From Trueperaceae bacterium (GTDB lineage: Bacteria > Deinococcota > Deinococci > Deinococcales > Trueperaceae), in assembly GCA_030147925.1 (NCBI GenBank), contig JASBUK010000101.1, forward strand, positions 1-38,005: DNA of 38,005 nt, read 5' to 3'. A model generated the notes under the pieces. It did no database searches, was not told the origin of the DNA, and saw only the letters and a list, made by a program, of their open reading frames with translations. A program made the position numbers and the translations under genes. Position 1 is the stretch's first letter; each line of letters starts with the position of its first letter. Shown here piece by piece: positions 1 through 7,220 of this stretch.

Positions 1-1
1 C

Positions 2-174
2 CAGGTTCTGGCTCGGCGTCTTGAGCGAGCTTAAGCAGCGCTCGCTGAGTTCGAACAGAAGTATCAGGATAGCTACCCTACCATCGCTCAGCTCTGGCGC
101 AGGCACTGGCAAAATATCATTCCCATTTTCGACTATCCAGCCGACATCCGTAGGGCAATCCACACCACCTACCA
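2..174 (+). pseudogene. IS256-family (mutator type) transposase, C-terminal fragment, disrupted
   Basis: Reading from base 2 in frame gives a peptide containing YPTIAQLWRRHWQN followed by FDYPADIRRAIHTT. IS256/Mutator transposases have a conserved YP...W...W..FF.YP.DIR..IYTTNAIE block near the C terminus, so the family call is good. The frame has an in-frame TAA at 32-34, and the match stops exactly where TNAIESLN should follow. From there the sequence changes into a CA-rich 7-nt repeat array. The gene is therefore broken at least twice, and its 5' part lies outside the window. It cannot make an active enzyme from what is visible. Confidence 0.8.
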
Positions 175-239
175 CTGGAAAACCCCTAGTTTCTACCTCC
201 TACTAACTACTTTCCACTTACTTTTTACTTTCCTCTTGA
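163..239. repeat. Degenerate heptanucleotide array (CA-rich arm) with core motif
   Basis: From about 191 to 236 the strand reads as successive 7-mers of the type CTACYNN (CTACCTC, CTACTAA, CTACTTT, CCACTTA). It is preceded at 175-194 by a core, GGAAAACCCCTAGTTTCTAC, that recurs with small changes at 1391-1410 and, inverted, at 37782-37801. This copy has only the CA-rich arm. It begins where the IS256 transposase homology ends, so insertion, recombination or repeat growth here probably removed the transposase 3' end. Confidence 0.75.
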
Positions 240-244
240 TTATT

Positions 245-250
245 AAGGAG
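245..250 (+). promoter_or_regulatory. Ribosome binding site AAGGAG that decides the start of the next gene
   Basis: AAGGAG at 245-250 lies 17 nt from the TTG at 268 but only 5 nt from an in-frame ATT at 256. Starting at ATT would add four residues (M-N-K-R) before LLFVFLDGVGLG, which looks natural for this family. An ATT start is rare, so the choice stays open. Confidence 0.5.
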
Positions 251-267
251 TAAATATTAACAAGCGC

Positions 268-1170
268 TTGTTGTTTGTGTTTTTAGACGGAGTTGGCCTT
301 GGCGACGCCTCCAAAGCCAACCCCTTCACGTTTGCCAAGACCCCCTTTTTGAATGACTTACTAGGAGGTCCCTTGCTGCGTGAACGTAAGGAAATTCTTA
401 GCGAACAGCTTGTTTTCAAACACTTAGACGCCAGCCTGGGCTTTGTGGGTTTACCACAATCGGCAACAGGTCAGACCACGCTGCTGACGGGTAAAAACGG
501 TGCTGAGCTGATGGGTCGTCACTATGGGCCCTGGCCCGGGCCAACCTTGCGAGCTTCACTGGATGAAGGCAGCCTCTTTAGTGAAGTGCTGACAGCAGGT
601 AAAACCGCACATTTTGCCAATGTTTTTCCACCCGACTATTTCAGGGCTATAAAAAACGGCAAGCGCAAAGTCAATGTGCCGGTTTATGCCGCCTTGGGCG
701 CGGGGCTCAAACTTTTGGATCCGGAGGATTATCGTCAAAACCTTGCTATTAGCGCTGATTTGAGCGGTAGTTATCTGCATCAGTTAGATACTGACTTGCC
801 TATCCACCGGCCTGCCGAAGCCGGGACCATCCTGGCCAAAATTGCTTTTAGGCAAGATTTTTCCTTTTTTGACTTCTGGCTTAGCGATACAGCAGGCCAT
901 CGCTGGTCATTAGCAGACTCGGTTGATTTGCTAAGCCAAATCGACGCCTTCTTATCAGGGCTTATTCCGGCACTTAACGACACGACGCTGCTAATTAGCT
1001 CCGATCATGGCAATATCGAGGACAAGTCTGTAAAAACGCATACTCATAATGCCGTGCCTATGATTGCCATTGGCCCACAAGCAAAAAGTTTCGCTGGTGC
1101 TACAAGTCTGCTGGATATCGCCCCGGCGATGCGCTCGAGCCTGTCACTGCCAAATGAAGTGGGTGGTTAG
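268..1170 (+). CDS. Alkaline-phosphatase-superfamily metalloenzyme (phosphoglycerate mutase/phosphopentomutase-like fold)
   Basis: This 300-residue protein carries the scattered metal ligands of the alkaline phosphatase superfamily: Asp7 in VFLDGVGLGD, the SATGQTTLLTG segment around Thr70 that should hold the nucleophile, DTAGH at 207-211, SDHGNIED with Asp246 and His247, and HTHN with His260. It lacks the long inserted domain of phosphopentomutase and cofactor-independent phosphoglycerate mutase, so it is a compact relative usually annotated only as a metalloenzyme. The substrate is unknown; phosphomonoester or phosphosugar chemistry is inference. The start is either TTG at 268 or ATT at 256, the latter better placed for AAGGAG at 245-250. 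The last codons (V-G-G-stop) already lie inside the GT-rich 7-nt repeat array, so the C terminus may have been altered by that repeat. Confidence 0.75.
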   Translation: MLFVFLDGVGLGDASKANPFTFAKTPFLNDLLGGPLLRERKEILSEQLVFKHLDASLGFVGLPQSATGQTTLLTGKNGAELMGRHYGPWPGPTLRASLDEGSLFSEVLTAGKTAHFANVFPPDYFRAIKNGKRKVNVPVYAALGAGLKLLDPEDYRQNLAISADLSGSYLHQLDTDLPIHRPAEAGTILAKIAFRQDFSFFDFWLSDTAGHRWSLADSVDLLSQIDAFLSGLIPALNDTTLLISSDHGNIEDKSVKTHTHNAVPMIAIGPQAKSFAGATSLLDIAPAMRSSLSLPNEVGG

Positions 1171-1440
1171 TAGTGGGTAGTGAGTGGTTGGTGGTCGGTA
1201 GGAAAAGCGTTTTTAGAAAGCATCCCTACAAAGCGAGGGCTAAGGTGTTAGGCCAATTTTGTTAGTAGTTGGTGGTTTGTGGGGAGTGGTGGGTAGGAAT
1301 CCATTTCTAGAAAGTCCCTTCACCGAGTTCTTTTTGGGCGTTAGGGGTTAACAATTGACAAGTGCCTATTGTCTGATTTTGCCACCGCTAGAAAATCCTT
1401 GGTTTCTACCTCCTACCAACTACTTCCCACTAACTTTTTG
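1160..1440. repeat. Composite heptanucleotide repeat element between convergent genes
   Basis: This gap holds three 7-nt arrays. GT-rich arms lie at 1161-1200 (GGGTGGT, TAGTAGT, GGGTAGT, GAGTGGT, TGGTGGT) and 1263-1296, and a CA-rich arm at 1404-1436. Between the first two arms, 1201-1254 is a non-repetitive core that recurs inverted at 6821-6882. A second core, GAAAATCCTTGGTTTCTACC at 1391-1410, matches those at 175-194 and 37782-37801. GT and CA arms on one strand can fold into a long imperfect hairpin. The element sits between two genes transcribed toward each other, where it could stop transcription from both sides. Confidence 0.75.
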
Positions 1441-1448
1441 AAGCAGAA

Positions 1449-2543
1449 CTAGCCGCCGGCAAAGAGGCTGGGCAGGATGATCACTACTGCTTCGTACCAG
1501 GCGCCGATCACCAGAAGTAAAAAGGCAATGGGCAGCATGTAAATCAGTTTACGCAGACCCTTGCGATAAGCCTGCAGACCCTCCTTGACTATGGTGACAA
1601 GCAACATGCCGCCACCGGCAGTTACCAAAATATAGGCTAAAAGCTCGACAATAATTAAAATCAGAATAAAGAGCAGCGAAGCAGGACCGACACCTTGCAA
1701 AAAGCCAAAGGGTATGCCCACGGCATAAAAACGCAGGCCGTTAAAAAGATAAGCTGGCACGCCTAAGATAACCGCCGGGCCAAAGGAAGTAAAAACGGCA
1801 CCCATCACAAAGTTTTGATAAGTGGTTACAACTGCGGCTCGAGCAATGTTGCCACTACCGTAAGCCTCGGTAGCACCTAACTCGCTTAAGGCGGTGTCTA
1901 AATAACTAGAAACAGCACTAGCGCAACTTTCAGGCAGGCTGGCGCCGCTGAGAACGCCCAGACCGAACAGGGCGTAGAGGGCAATGATCGTACCGATGAC
2001 CGTGCCCCGATGATTGCGAATTTCCTGCCAGCCGCTGGCTAGCCAACGCCGGAAAAATGAAGGGCGAATCAGCAGATAAAGCAAATAGAGGTTCAGCACG
2101 ATAAATCCCCAGGCCGCCACGGGCTGTTGCAAAACTCCGGGGATGCTGGGCGCGATATCATCAAGCCGGAATCCGACCCGCTCGACTACCCAGCCGTCGC
2201 CCTCCTGCCGCAAGCTGACTTCGACCACTTCGAGTTGCTCCCCTGGTAAGGCGGCGGGATAAGAATAGCGACGCAGACTATCGTCGTCGCTGGCAAGCTC
2301 GACACGGTCGGCAATGTTAATGCGTGTGCCTGCTGGTGGAGCCGGGCTTTGTAGCAGCGTTGGGAGTTCCTGGCACAATTCCTCGGGGGGTAAATTGCTT
2401 AAAGAGAAAAGATTAAGCGGTTCTTTGTCAAGCCAGGCCTGTACTGCTTCATCGGCCACTTGTTCCGGGACGGCCCCGCTGGCTAGTTGGGCCAAGGCGG
2501 TAGGAGCCAAAAGTAAAAAAATCAGCAAGATTAGGCGTTTCAC
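1449..2543 (-). CDS. SpoIIM-like (DUF95-type) polytopic membrane protein with signal peptide
   Basis: The protein begins with a clear signal peptide (KRLILLIFLLLAPTALAQ). A soluble, probably extracytoplasmic stretch of about 120 residues follows, then a hydrophobic half with about six to seven membrane segments. The segment around NFVMGAVFTSFGPAVILGVPAYLFNG and the closing helices resemble stage II sporulation protein M / DUF95 proteins, which also occur in non-sporulating bacteria; nothing here suggests sporulation. The start chosen is GTG at 2543-2541: it overlaps the pyrE stop as GTGA and has GGAGG a few bases upstream, so translation is coupled to pyrE. A longer reading from 2573 would overlap pyrE by 34 bases without a better site. 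The molecular role is unknown. Confidence 0.7.
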   Translation of the reverse strand: MKRLILLIFLLLAPTALAQLASGAVPEQVADEAVQAWLDKEPLNLFSLSNLPPEELCQELPTLLQSPAPPAGTRINIADRVELASDDDSLRRYSYPAALPGEQLEVVEVSLRQEGDGWVVERVGFRLDDIAPSIPGVLQQPVAAWGFIVLNLYLLYLLIRPSFFRRWLASGWQEIRNHRGTVIGTIIALYALFGLGVLSGASLPESCASAVSSYLDTALSELGATEAYGSGNIARAAVVTTYQNFVMGAVFTSFGPAVILGVPAYLFNGLRFYAVGIPFGFLQGVGPASLLFILILIIVELLAYILVTAGGGMLLVTIVKEGLQAYRKGLRKLIYMLPIAFLLLVIGAWYEAVVIILPSLFAGG

Positions 2544-3103
2544 ACTTCCTCCAGGGGAATACCCTGTTGGCACAGGGGACAGTCTGCCGGACCAAAGCTA
2601 GGGAAATTAAGCGTGGTCAGTGCTCTGGGCGCGAGATTTGCCGGAAATTGTGATAAACCCCGCTCGATAATGCAGCCGATGCCTACACAGCTAGCCCCCA
2701 CGTGTTCGGCGGCGGCAATGGCTTTTTTGAGGCTGCCACCCGTGGTAATAACGTCCTCGACGGCAATAAAACGCTCACCTGGCCTAATAGCAAAGGCGTC
2801 GCGCAATGTCATGTTGCCGCTACCGTCCTTTTCGGCAAAGAGTGCCCGGCAGCCTAGAGCCTTGGCTACGGTGTGGGCCAGTATGATGCCGCCCATAGCC
2901 GGCCCGACGACAAAATCGGCTTTTGTGTCAGCAAAAAGTTTGGCTATTTCCTTGCCAATGACCTCGGCGTGTTGCGGGTATTGCATGACGGTGGTAGATT
3001 GCAGAAATTTTGGCGAATGACGGCCCGAGGCAAGCAAAAAATGCCCTTCAAGATAAGCGCCGGTTTCGCGATACAGACTCAAAATATCCATCGACACAAG
3101 CAT
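2540..3103 (-). CDS. pyrE: Orotate phosphoribosyltransferase
   Basis: PyrE joins orotate to PRPP to make OMP in pyrimidine synthesis. The protein has the type I PRTase PRPP loop at FIAVEDVITTGGSL and the N-terminal LEGHFLLASGRHSPKFLQ stretch typical of PyrE, including conserved lysine and serine. At 187 residues or slightly less the length is normal. The start is uncertain: ATG at 3103 is preceded immediately by GGGGT, GTG at 3097 and ATG at 3091 are in frame, and MDILSLYRETGAYL from 3091 is the most typical N terminus. The gene is followed without a gap by the SpoIIM-like gene. No other pyrimidine gene is in the window. Confidence 0.92.
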   Translation of the reverse strand: MLVSMDILSLYRETGAYLEGHFLLASGRHSPKFLQSTTVMQYPQHAEVIGKEIAKLFADTKADFVVGPAMGGIILAHTVAKALGCRALFAEKDGSGNMTLRDAFAIRPGERFIAVEDVITTGGSLKKAIAAAEHVGASCVGIGCIIERGLSQFPANLAPRALTTLNFPSFGPADCPLCQQGIPLEEV

Positions 3104-3104
3104 A

Positions 3105-3123
3105 CCCCAGCCCGGGATTGGGG
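3105..3123 (-). promoter_or_regulatory. Small hairpin just upstream of pyrE that may cover its translation start
   Basis: On the plus strand CCCCA (3105-3109) pairs with TGGGG (3119-3123) across nine bases that include CCCGGG. In the pyrE mRNA this places the G-rich segment next to the start codon in a stem. It could affect initiation, but there is no U-run to make it a terminator and no direct evidence of regulation. Confidence 0.35.
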
Positions 3124-3164
3124 GATGAGGATTGATTTTTGACGCCCCGCGCTCGAAGGTGTCC

Positions 3165-3233
3165 CAAATTGTGTGTGTTGAAACTGCCAGCTAACGTCCC
3201 TGACATAATTCACAAATCACAACACACAATTTG
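3165..3233. repeat. Inverted repeat in the pyrE/HD-gene divergent region
   Basis: CAAATTGTGTGTGTTG at 3165-3180 is mirrored by CAACACACAATTTG at 3220-3233, a 14-bp match interrupted by one extra TG. The 39-base centre is A/T-rich and shows no gene. It lies between pyrE (minus) and the HD-domain gene (plus), so it could be a paired operator or a small hairpin element. Function is unknown. Confidence 0.5.
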
Positions 3234-3297
3234 TGGTACACCGCCCGCGCTCTAGCCTTACGACTTGTAGAATCCTGAAATGGCCTCATAAATGAGA

Positions 3298-3303
3298 TAC
3301 GAT
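3298..3303 (+). promoter_or_regulatory. Possible -10 box (TACGAT) for a leaderless HD-domain gene
   Basis: TACGAT ends 8 nt before ATG 3312, and no Shine-Dalgarno sequence is present. The spacing fits the TANNNT-N6-8-start pattern seen at other genes in this window. No good -35 hexamer is visible. Confidence 0.3.
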
Positions 3304-3311
3304 AACTGTTG

Positions 3312-3812
3312 ATGGTTGCTTCTGCCCGCTGGTTTAAAAATGCCTTTAGGCGTACACTACTGGCCTTTGCACCTGCTAAGGCTCGAGCCGATGACGCCTT
3401 TGCCCAGGGGATTTTGAGCGCTGAAGAATACAAGTTGTATCTAAAAATGGATGTTCGGGACCGCTGTCATGCTTGCTTGGTGGCTAAGACGCTGTCAGCC
3501 GAAAAACCGGACGCCTCACTAGAGTTGCTGCGGGCGGCTTTGTTACACGATGTGGGTAAGAGCGGTATTAGCTATAGTGCCTGGCAACGAATTGCCGTGC
3601 ATCTGTACACCCCACGTGATTTGCCCTTACAACCGCGACTTAAAGGAATGCGGGGTATCTGGCAAATAAATTTGCACCACGGAATTTATGGTGCACAGAT
3701 GATAAGGCAGGCTGGTGGTAGTGAGCGTGTGGCTGAGATTATTGAGAGACACCATAAGCCCCACAGAGACGGTGAGGCGGCTTTACTAAAAACAATTGAC
3801 GAGCGATTTTGA
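3312..3812 (+). CDS. HD-domain protein (predicted metal-dependent phosphohydrolase)
   Basis: The protein of about 166 residues shows the HD pattern: His in RCHACLVAKTL, the His-Asp pair in LLRAALLHDVGKSG, and further histidines in NLHHGIYGAQMI and ERHHKPH. HD proteins hydrolyse phosphate esters of nucleotides or similar compounds; the substrate here cannot be told. The N terminus is basic and amphipathic. ATG at 3312 is preferred, with TTG at 3309 just ahead as an alternative. The 3' end overlaps the start of folC by 17 bases, so the two are probably co-transcribed. Confidence 0.75.
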   Translation: MVASARWFKNAFRRTLLAFAPAKARADDAFAQGILSAEEYKLYLKMDVRDRCHACLVAKTLSAEKPDASLELLRAALLHDVGKSGISYSAWQRIAVHLYTPRDLPLQPRLKGMRGIWQINLHHGIYGAQMIRQAGGSERVAEIIERHHKPHRDGEAALLKTIDERF

Positions 3813-5109
3813 TAAAGACTTGCAAAAATATGGTGAAACGAGCTTGAGTGACAATCTTGACTGGCTTTTTGCGAGGCAGCGTTTTGGCATAAAACCAGGG
3901 CTTAGCCGCGTTAGGGAGCTGCTTAATCGTTTAGGGCAGCCTCACGAGAGCTTTAGGGTGATTCTGGTTGGCGGTACCAATGGCAAGGGCAGCACGGCTA
4001 GTACGCTGGCCAGCATCCTAAACAGTGCGGGGATTAAAGCCGGGCTTTTTACCAGCCCTCATCTGACCCATTTTGCCGAGCGTTTTGTGGTTAACGGTGA
4101 GAGCTTGTCCGATGAGGCAATTTTCGTTTCTCTGGAGCATATTCGCCCATTAGCCGAAGAACTTGAGGCGACTTTTTTTGAGATTGTGACCGCTTTGGGT
4201 TGTATGCTTTTTGCTCGAGCCTCTGTGGAAATAGCCATCTTCGAACTGGGTTTGGGTGGGCGTTTTGACGCGACTAATGTGCTTACACCGGAGTTGAGTA
4301 TCATTACCGGGGTCGCTCTGGATCACCGGGAAGTATTAGGGGAGACCGTTGCAGAAATTGCTAGTGACAAAGCCGGAATTATGCGCCCAGATAAACTTTG
4401 CCTCACTGGTGCCGATGATCGAGCATTATCGGTGTTACAGGCCGAAGCACAGCGTTTAGGAGCCAGGTTGTGGGCACTTGCTCAAGACATTAACTATAGT
4501 GTCGGGAACTTAGGTTGGCAGGGTTTTGACTGTGCTCTTGACAGTCCTCTTGGTCATCTTGAACTTCAATCACCCCTTATTGGCGAGCATCAGGCGCGTA
4601 ACGTGATCTTGGCGGCGGTGGCTGCACAAGTGCTTGGCGTGGAGCAGATGGCTATCCAAGAGGGTGTTGAGCGGACACGCTGGCCCGGCAGGCTCGAGCC
4701 TATTCGCTATCAGAATCGCATTTTTTTGCTCGACGGCGCACATAACCCCGAGGCTGCTACAGTGTTGGCGCAAGCGGTCAGAGCCCTGGGTTTTAAGCGT
4801 GTCAGACTGATATTTGGCGCTTCACAGGATAAAGATATAGCCTCAATTACCGATGCTTTGTCAGAAATTGCTTCTGAGGTCATCGTTACGAAATCTAAAA
4901 GCCCTCGTGCGGCAGCACCACAGGCGTTGGTAAATTTTTGGTCAGTGCCTGTTAAGCTTGCGGACCACGTCGAGGCGGCTCTGGGACTGGCGTTGGCGGC
5001 TAGCAAGCCCGATGAGCTGATTTTGGCTGCAGGTAGTCTTTATTTAGTCGGTGAGTTAAGAGCGATATTGCTTAGGCAAGTCTCTGAGCCTTGGTTGTGT
5101 TATCAGTAA
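3796..5109 (+). CDS. folC: Folylpolyglutamate synthase / dihydrofolate synthase
   Basis: FolC adds glutamates to folates and, in many bacteria, first makes dihydrofolate from dihydropteroate. The 437-residue protein has the Mur-ligase-like ATP loop VGGTNGKGSTAST near residue 58, then FTSPHLTHFAERF, the IFELGLGGRFDATN segment and the C-terminal domain beginning at LLDGAHNPEA. All are FolC hallmarks and the length is normal. The start is TTG at 3796, inside the end of the HD gene, which suggests coupling. GCTCGAGC octamers occur at 4213 (read Ala-Arg-Ala) and 4692 (read Leu-Glu-Pro). Downstream is a repeat hairpin and then plsY in the opposite direction. Confidence 0.92.
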   Translation: MTSDFDKDLQKYGETSLSDNLDWLFARQRFGIKPGLSRVRELLNRLGQPHESFRVILVGGTNGKGSTASTLASILNSAGIKAGLFTSPHLTHFAERFVVNGESLSDEAIFVSLEHIRPLAEELEATFFEIVTALGCMLFARASVEIAIFELGLGGRFDATNVLTPELSIITGVALDHREVLGETVAEIASDKAGIMRPDKLCLTGADDRALSVLQAEAQRLGARLWALAQDINYSVGNLGWQGFDCALDSPLGHLELQSPLIGEHQARNVILAAVAAQVLGVEQMAIQEGVERTRWPGRLEPIRYQNRIFLLDGAHNPEAATVLAQAVRALGFKRVRLIFGASQDKDIASITDALSEIASEVIVTKSKSPRAAAPQALVNFWSVPVKLADHVEAALGLALAASKPDELILAAGSLYLVGELRAILLRQVSEPWLCYQ

Positions 5110-5145
5110 AGACGTGAACACAAGCGCTGTGTCAAAAATTTTGTG

Positions 5146-5238
5146 AGGGGGTGAGTAGTTTGTGGTGCGTGGTAAGTAGTTGGCAATTTGTGGGAAAATC
5201 CGCTACTTTCCACTTTTTACTTTCCACTTATTTTTAGA
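5146..5238. repeat. Heptanucleotide hairpin element between folC and plsY
   Basis: The GT-rich arm at 5148-5190 reads as 7-mers (GAGTAGT, TTGTGGT, GCGTGGT, AAGTAGT). After the short core GGGAAAATCCG at 5190-5200 a CA/CT-rich arm runs from 5202 to 5232 (CTACTTT, CCACTTT, TTACTTT, CCACTTA). This is the most compact copy of the family: arm, core, inverted arm. It sits between convergent folC and plsY and may act as a bidirectional terminator. Confidence 0.75.
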
Positions 5239-5243
5239 CATCT

Positions 5244-5861
5244 TCAAAATATTGGTTTTTCGCCTTGTCTTAGACTTGGAACGTACTTTATAACGATTAC
5301 GACAGCCATTAGTATCAAACCGATAAAAGTGATGAGCAGCACGTTGAATGAAGCTCCCTGTTGATACATCACGGCATAGACCACCAGCGGATAAAGCGCT
5401 ACGGTAAGAGCAGAAGCTAAGGTGGCGCGCCTTAGCAGCAGCACCAGCGCTATAAGCAACAGCAGCCCAATTAGGCCGCCTAAAGGAAAGAGTGGCAGAG
5501 AAACGCCTAAAAGCGTAGCCAGCCCTTTGCCGCCCTTAAAACCCACATAGAGCGACCAGACATGCCCGATAATTGTTCCTAGTCCGGTGGCCAGTGGTAA
5601 AGCGATAAGCAAGATGTCTGATAGCTCCAAGATGCCAGCTAACCACAGGCCAAGATAACTGGCCAAAGCACCCTTGCCGATATCCACCAGCAAGACCATG
5701 ACGCCTAAGACCCAACCAAGATTCCGAGCCGTATTCATTGCTCCCATGCTGCCGGAGCCCACCTGGAAAATCTGCCGTCCCTTAATTTGGGCGGCAAGCT
5801 GGGCGCTTGGCAGCGAACCAAGTAAATAGCCGATTGCTAAAGCTAAAGGTAGCCAGAGCAT
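5244..5861 (-). CDS. plsY: Glycerol-3-phosphate acyltransferase (acyl-phosphate dependent)
   Basis: PlsY transfers an acyl group from acyl-phosphate to glycerol-3-phosphate, the first step of phospholipid synthesis, in the inner membrane. The 205-residue protein is very hydrophobic with about five to seven membrane segments. It holds the three PlsY signature loops: GSLPSAQL near the N terminus, GSGSMGAMNTARNLG (usually GSGN.GATN.LR), and GHVWSLYVGFKGGKGLAT. The Met in place of Thr in GAMN is a small departure from consensus. It starts 1 nt after the recO stop with AGGTGA upstream, so it is the second gene of a recO-plsY operon. The C-terminal tail is basic. Confidence 0.9.
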   Translation of the reverse strand: MLWLPLALAIGYLLGSLPSAQLAAQIKGRQIFQVGSGSMGAMNTARNLGWVLGVMVLLVDIGKGALASYLGLWLAGILELSDILLIALPLATGLGTIIGHVWSLYVGFKGGKGLATLLGVSLPLFPLGGLIGLLLLIALVLLLRRATLASALTVALYPLVVYAVMYQQGASFNVLLITFIGLILMAVVIVIKYVPSLRQGEKPIF

Positions 5862-5862
5862 C

Positions 5863-6594
5863 TCAGATCACCTGAAGTGTGAAGCGCTGCAAATTGTTGA
5901 GGCTTTGCAGTGCGGTTACGTGAAAACTGATATATCGGGATAATAAAACCCAGTGAAGATTTCGCTCGCTAAGAGGATGTTGAAGCACTTCGTGCATCGT
6001 AGCGTGCATGATAGCAGAAAGCTCGGCTGCGGCTTTGGGGTTTAATTTGATGCCGCTGTTGCATTTATTACAGGTGATACCGCCTGCGGCAATGTCAAAC
6101 ATGAGGCCGGTTTCGCTGGCGCCACAACGGGCGCAGCGTAACAGTCGCGGCGACAATCCGGCTTGCTGCAGTAGCTTCCAACTCATAATCAGGGCCACGG
6201 CCTCGGGGTCGCTATGTTGTGCCAGACCTCGCAAACCACTGGCAAGATAACTGTGGATGTTTTCACCCAGATGAACATCAACAGTTAGTTTATCGGTGAG
6301 TTCAGCCAAGATGTGTGCATAGGGGTAGACAGCAGGGTCGGCCAATTGGGGCAAGGCGCCGCCAAGCTGGACTTGGGTGATGAGCGCTAAATCTTCATCA
6401 TTTTTACGGTAGTACTGCACTGTTACGTCGTGAAAGAGGCTTAATTTGCCGAGATTGCCTCCAAGCAACTTACCTTTTTTAGCAATGGCTCGCCACTTGC
6501 CGTTTTCGCTAATAAGGGTGATTACAATGTCACCATTAGGCAACTGCTTGCGGCGGATGATGATGCCCTCACGCAGGGCATAGCGTGTGCTCAT
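5863..6594 (-). CDS. recO: DNA repair protein RecO
   Basis: RecO anneals single strands and loads RecA together with RecR in the RecFOR pathway. The 243-residue protein begins with the OB-fold region (TRYALREGIIIRRKQLPNGDIVITLIS, with the GKW strand after it). It carries a four-cysteine zinc site in the C-terminal helical domain, CARCG and CNKC at about residues 157-179. Length and architecture are normal. Its partner recR is in this window at 10204-10806. No strong ribosome site is visible before ATG 6594; the region upstream is the repeat element at 6640-6920. Confidence 0.88.
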   Translation of the reverse strand: MSTRYALREGIIIRRKQLPNGDIVITLISENGKWRAIAKKGKLLGGNLGKLSLFHDVTVQYYRKNDEDLALITQVQLGGALPQLADPAVYPYAHILAELTDKLTVDVHLGENIHSYLASGLRGLAQHSDPEAVALIMSWKLLQQAGLSPRLLRCARCGASETGLMFDIAAGGITCNKCNSGIKLNPKAAAELSAIMHATMHEVLQHPLSERNLHWVLLSRYISFHVTALQSLNNLQRFTLQVI

Positions 6595-6639
6595 GTCTTA
6601 TTTTATAACCAAAAGAAGCAATTTTCTTGCCTTATGAAA

Positions 6640-6920
6640 ACATGAAAGAGGCAAGTGGAAAGGAGAAAGTAAAGAAACAGTAAAAAGAGGAAAGTGGGAT
6701 TTTTTGGCGAGGGCAAAATCAGGGGGCGGGAATTTGTCATATTCTCCGTGATATTCATGGCCTTGAAGCTATGAGCAAGTGACCAACAAACAAGGGGTTG
6801 CAAGCCCTTGTTATAGAATCGGCCTAACACCTCACACCTTAGCCCTCGCTTTGTAGGGATGCTTTCTAACAAACACTTTTCCTACCAACCACAAACTACC
6901 TACCACCTACTACTCACCAC
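6640..6920. repeat. Large composite heptanucleotide repeat element between the cupin-like gene and recO
   Basis: This 332-base gap (6595-6926) has a purine/GT-rich arm at about 6651-6698 with 7-nt phasing and a CA-rich arm at 6881-6920 (CCTACCA, ACCACAA, ACTACCT, ACCACCT). The inner segment 6821-6882 is the inverse complement of 1201-1254, nearly identical apart from a 1-base and a 7-base indel. A perfect 8-bp hairpin with an 8-base loop lies at 6789-6812 (AACAAGGG paired with CCCTTGTT). I see no gene in the gap. Any recO promoter must lie in or beside this element. Confidence 0.75.
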
Positions 6921-6926
6921 AGACCG

Positions 6927-7208
6927 TTATTTGAACAGCAACACAGTAGGCTCGAGCGGAGTCAATTTCAGTTTTAAGCCCGGCTCGAGCCTAATTATCT
7001 CTCCGGTTTTCAGCACCCGAAAGTCGCCGTGAGGCAAGTCGATAATCAATTCACCGGCCAGCGCCAGCAGCCACAGCTCGTTTTCAGTAGTTAACCGCTG
7101 TGCCTCGCTGAGCATTTGCACGGAAAATTCGGTGCCGGGCACAGTTTCAACTTCACCGGCACCAGCCTTGGCTAAGCTGATTAAGTTAAGCGTTTGCGCA
7201 GTACTCAT
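6927..7208 (-). CDS. Small cupin-like protein downstream of topA
   Basis: The 93-residue product looks like a single minimal cupin barrel. LLALAGELIIDL followed by FRVLKTGEIIRLEPG resembles the two conserved cupin strands and the G-E-I/PG turn. The metal-binding histidines of classical cupins are absent, so an enzyme role is doubtful and a ligand-binding or structural role is possible. It starts 12 nt after the topA stop on the same strand and probably shares its mRNA. No clear Shine-Dalgarno site is present. GCTCGAGC occurs twice, at 6950 and 6983. Function unknown. Confidence 0.6.
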   Translation of the reverse strand: MSTAQTLNLISLAKAGAGEVETVPGTEFSVQMLSEAQRLTTENELWLLALAGELIIDLPHGDFRVLKTGEIIRLEPGLKLKLTPLEPTVLLFK

Positions 7209-7220
7209 AATCTTTAGTTT

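Noticed and set aside
21-206. Open frame of 61 codons on the plus strand at the left end
   Set aside because: It is a shadow of the transposase remnant in another frame and runs into the repeat array; no ribosome site and no recognisable content.
1160-1440. CRISPR array
   Set aside because: The repeats are 7 bases, degenerate and without spacers, and no cas gene is present.
6789-6812. 8-bp hairpin as terminator for topA-cupin
   Set aside because: It is more than 100 bases past the last stop and lacks a clear U-run; kept only as part of the repeat element.
6603-6872. 89-codon frame on the minus strand between the cupin-like gene and recO
   Set aside because: It lies wholly in the repeat element, is low-complexity (Leu/Phe/Ser) and has no ribosome site.
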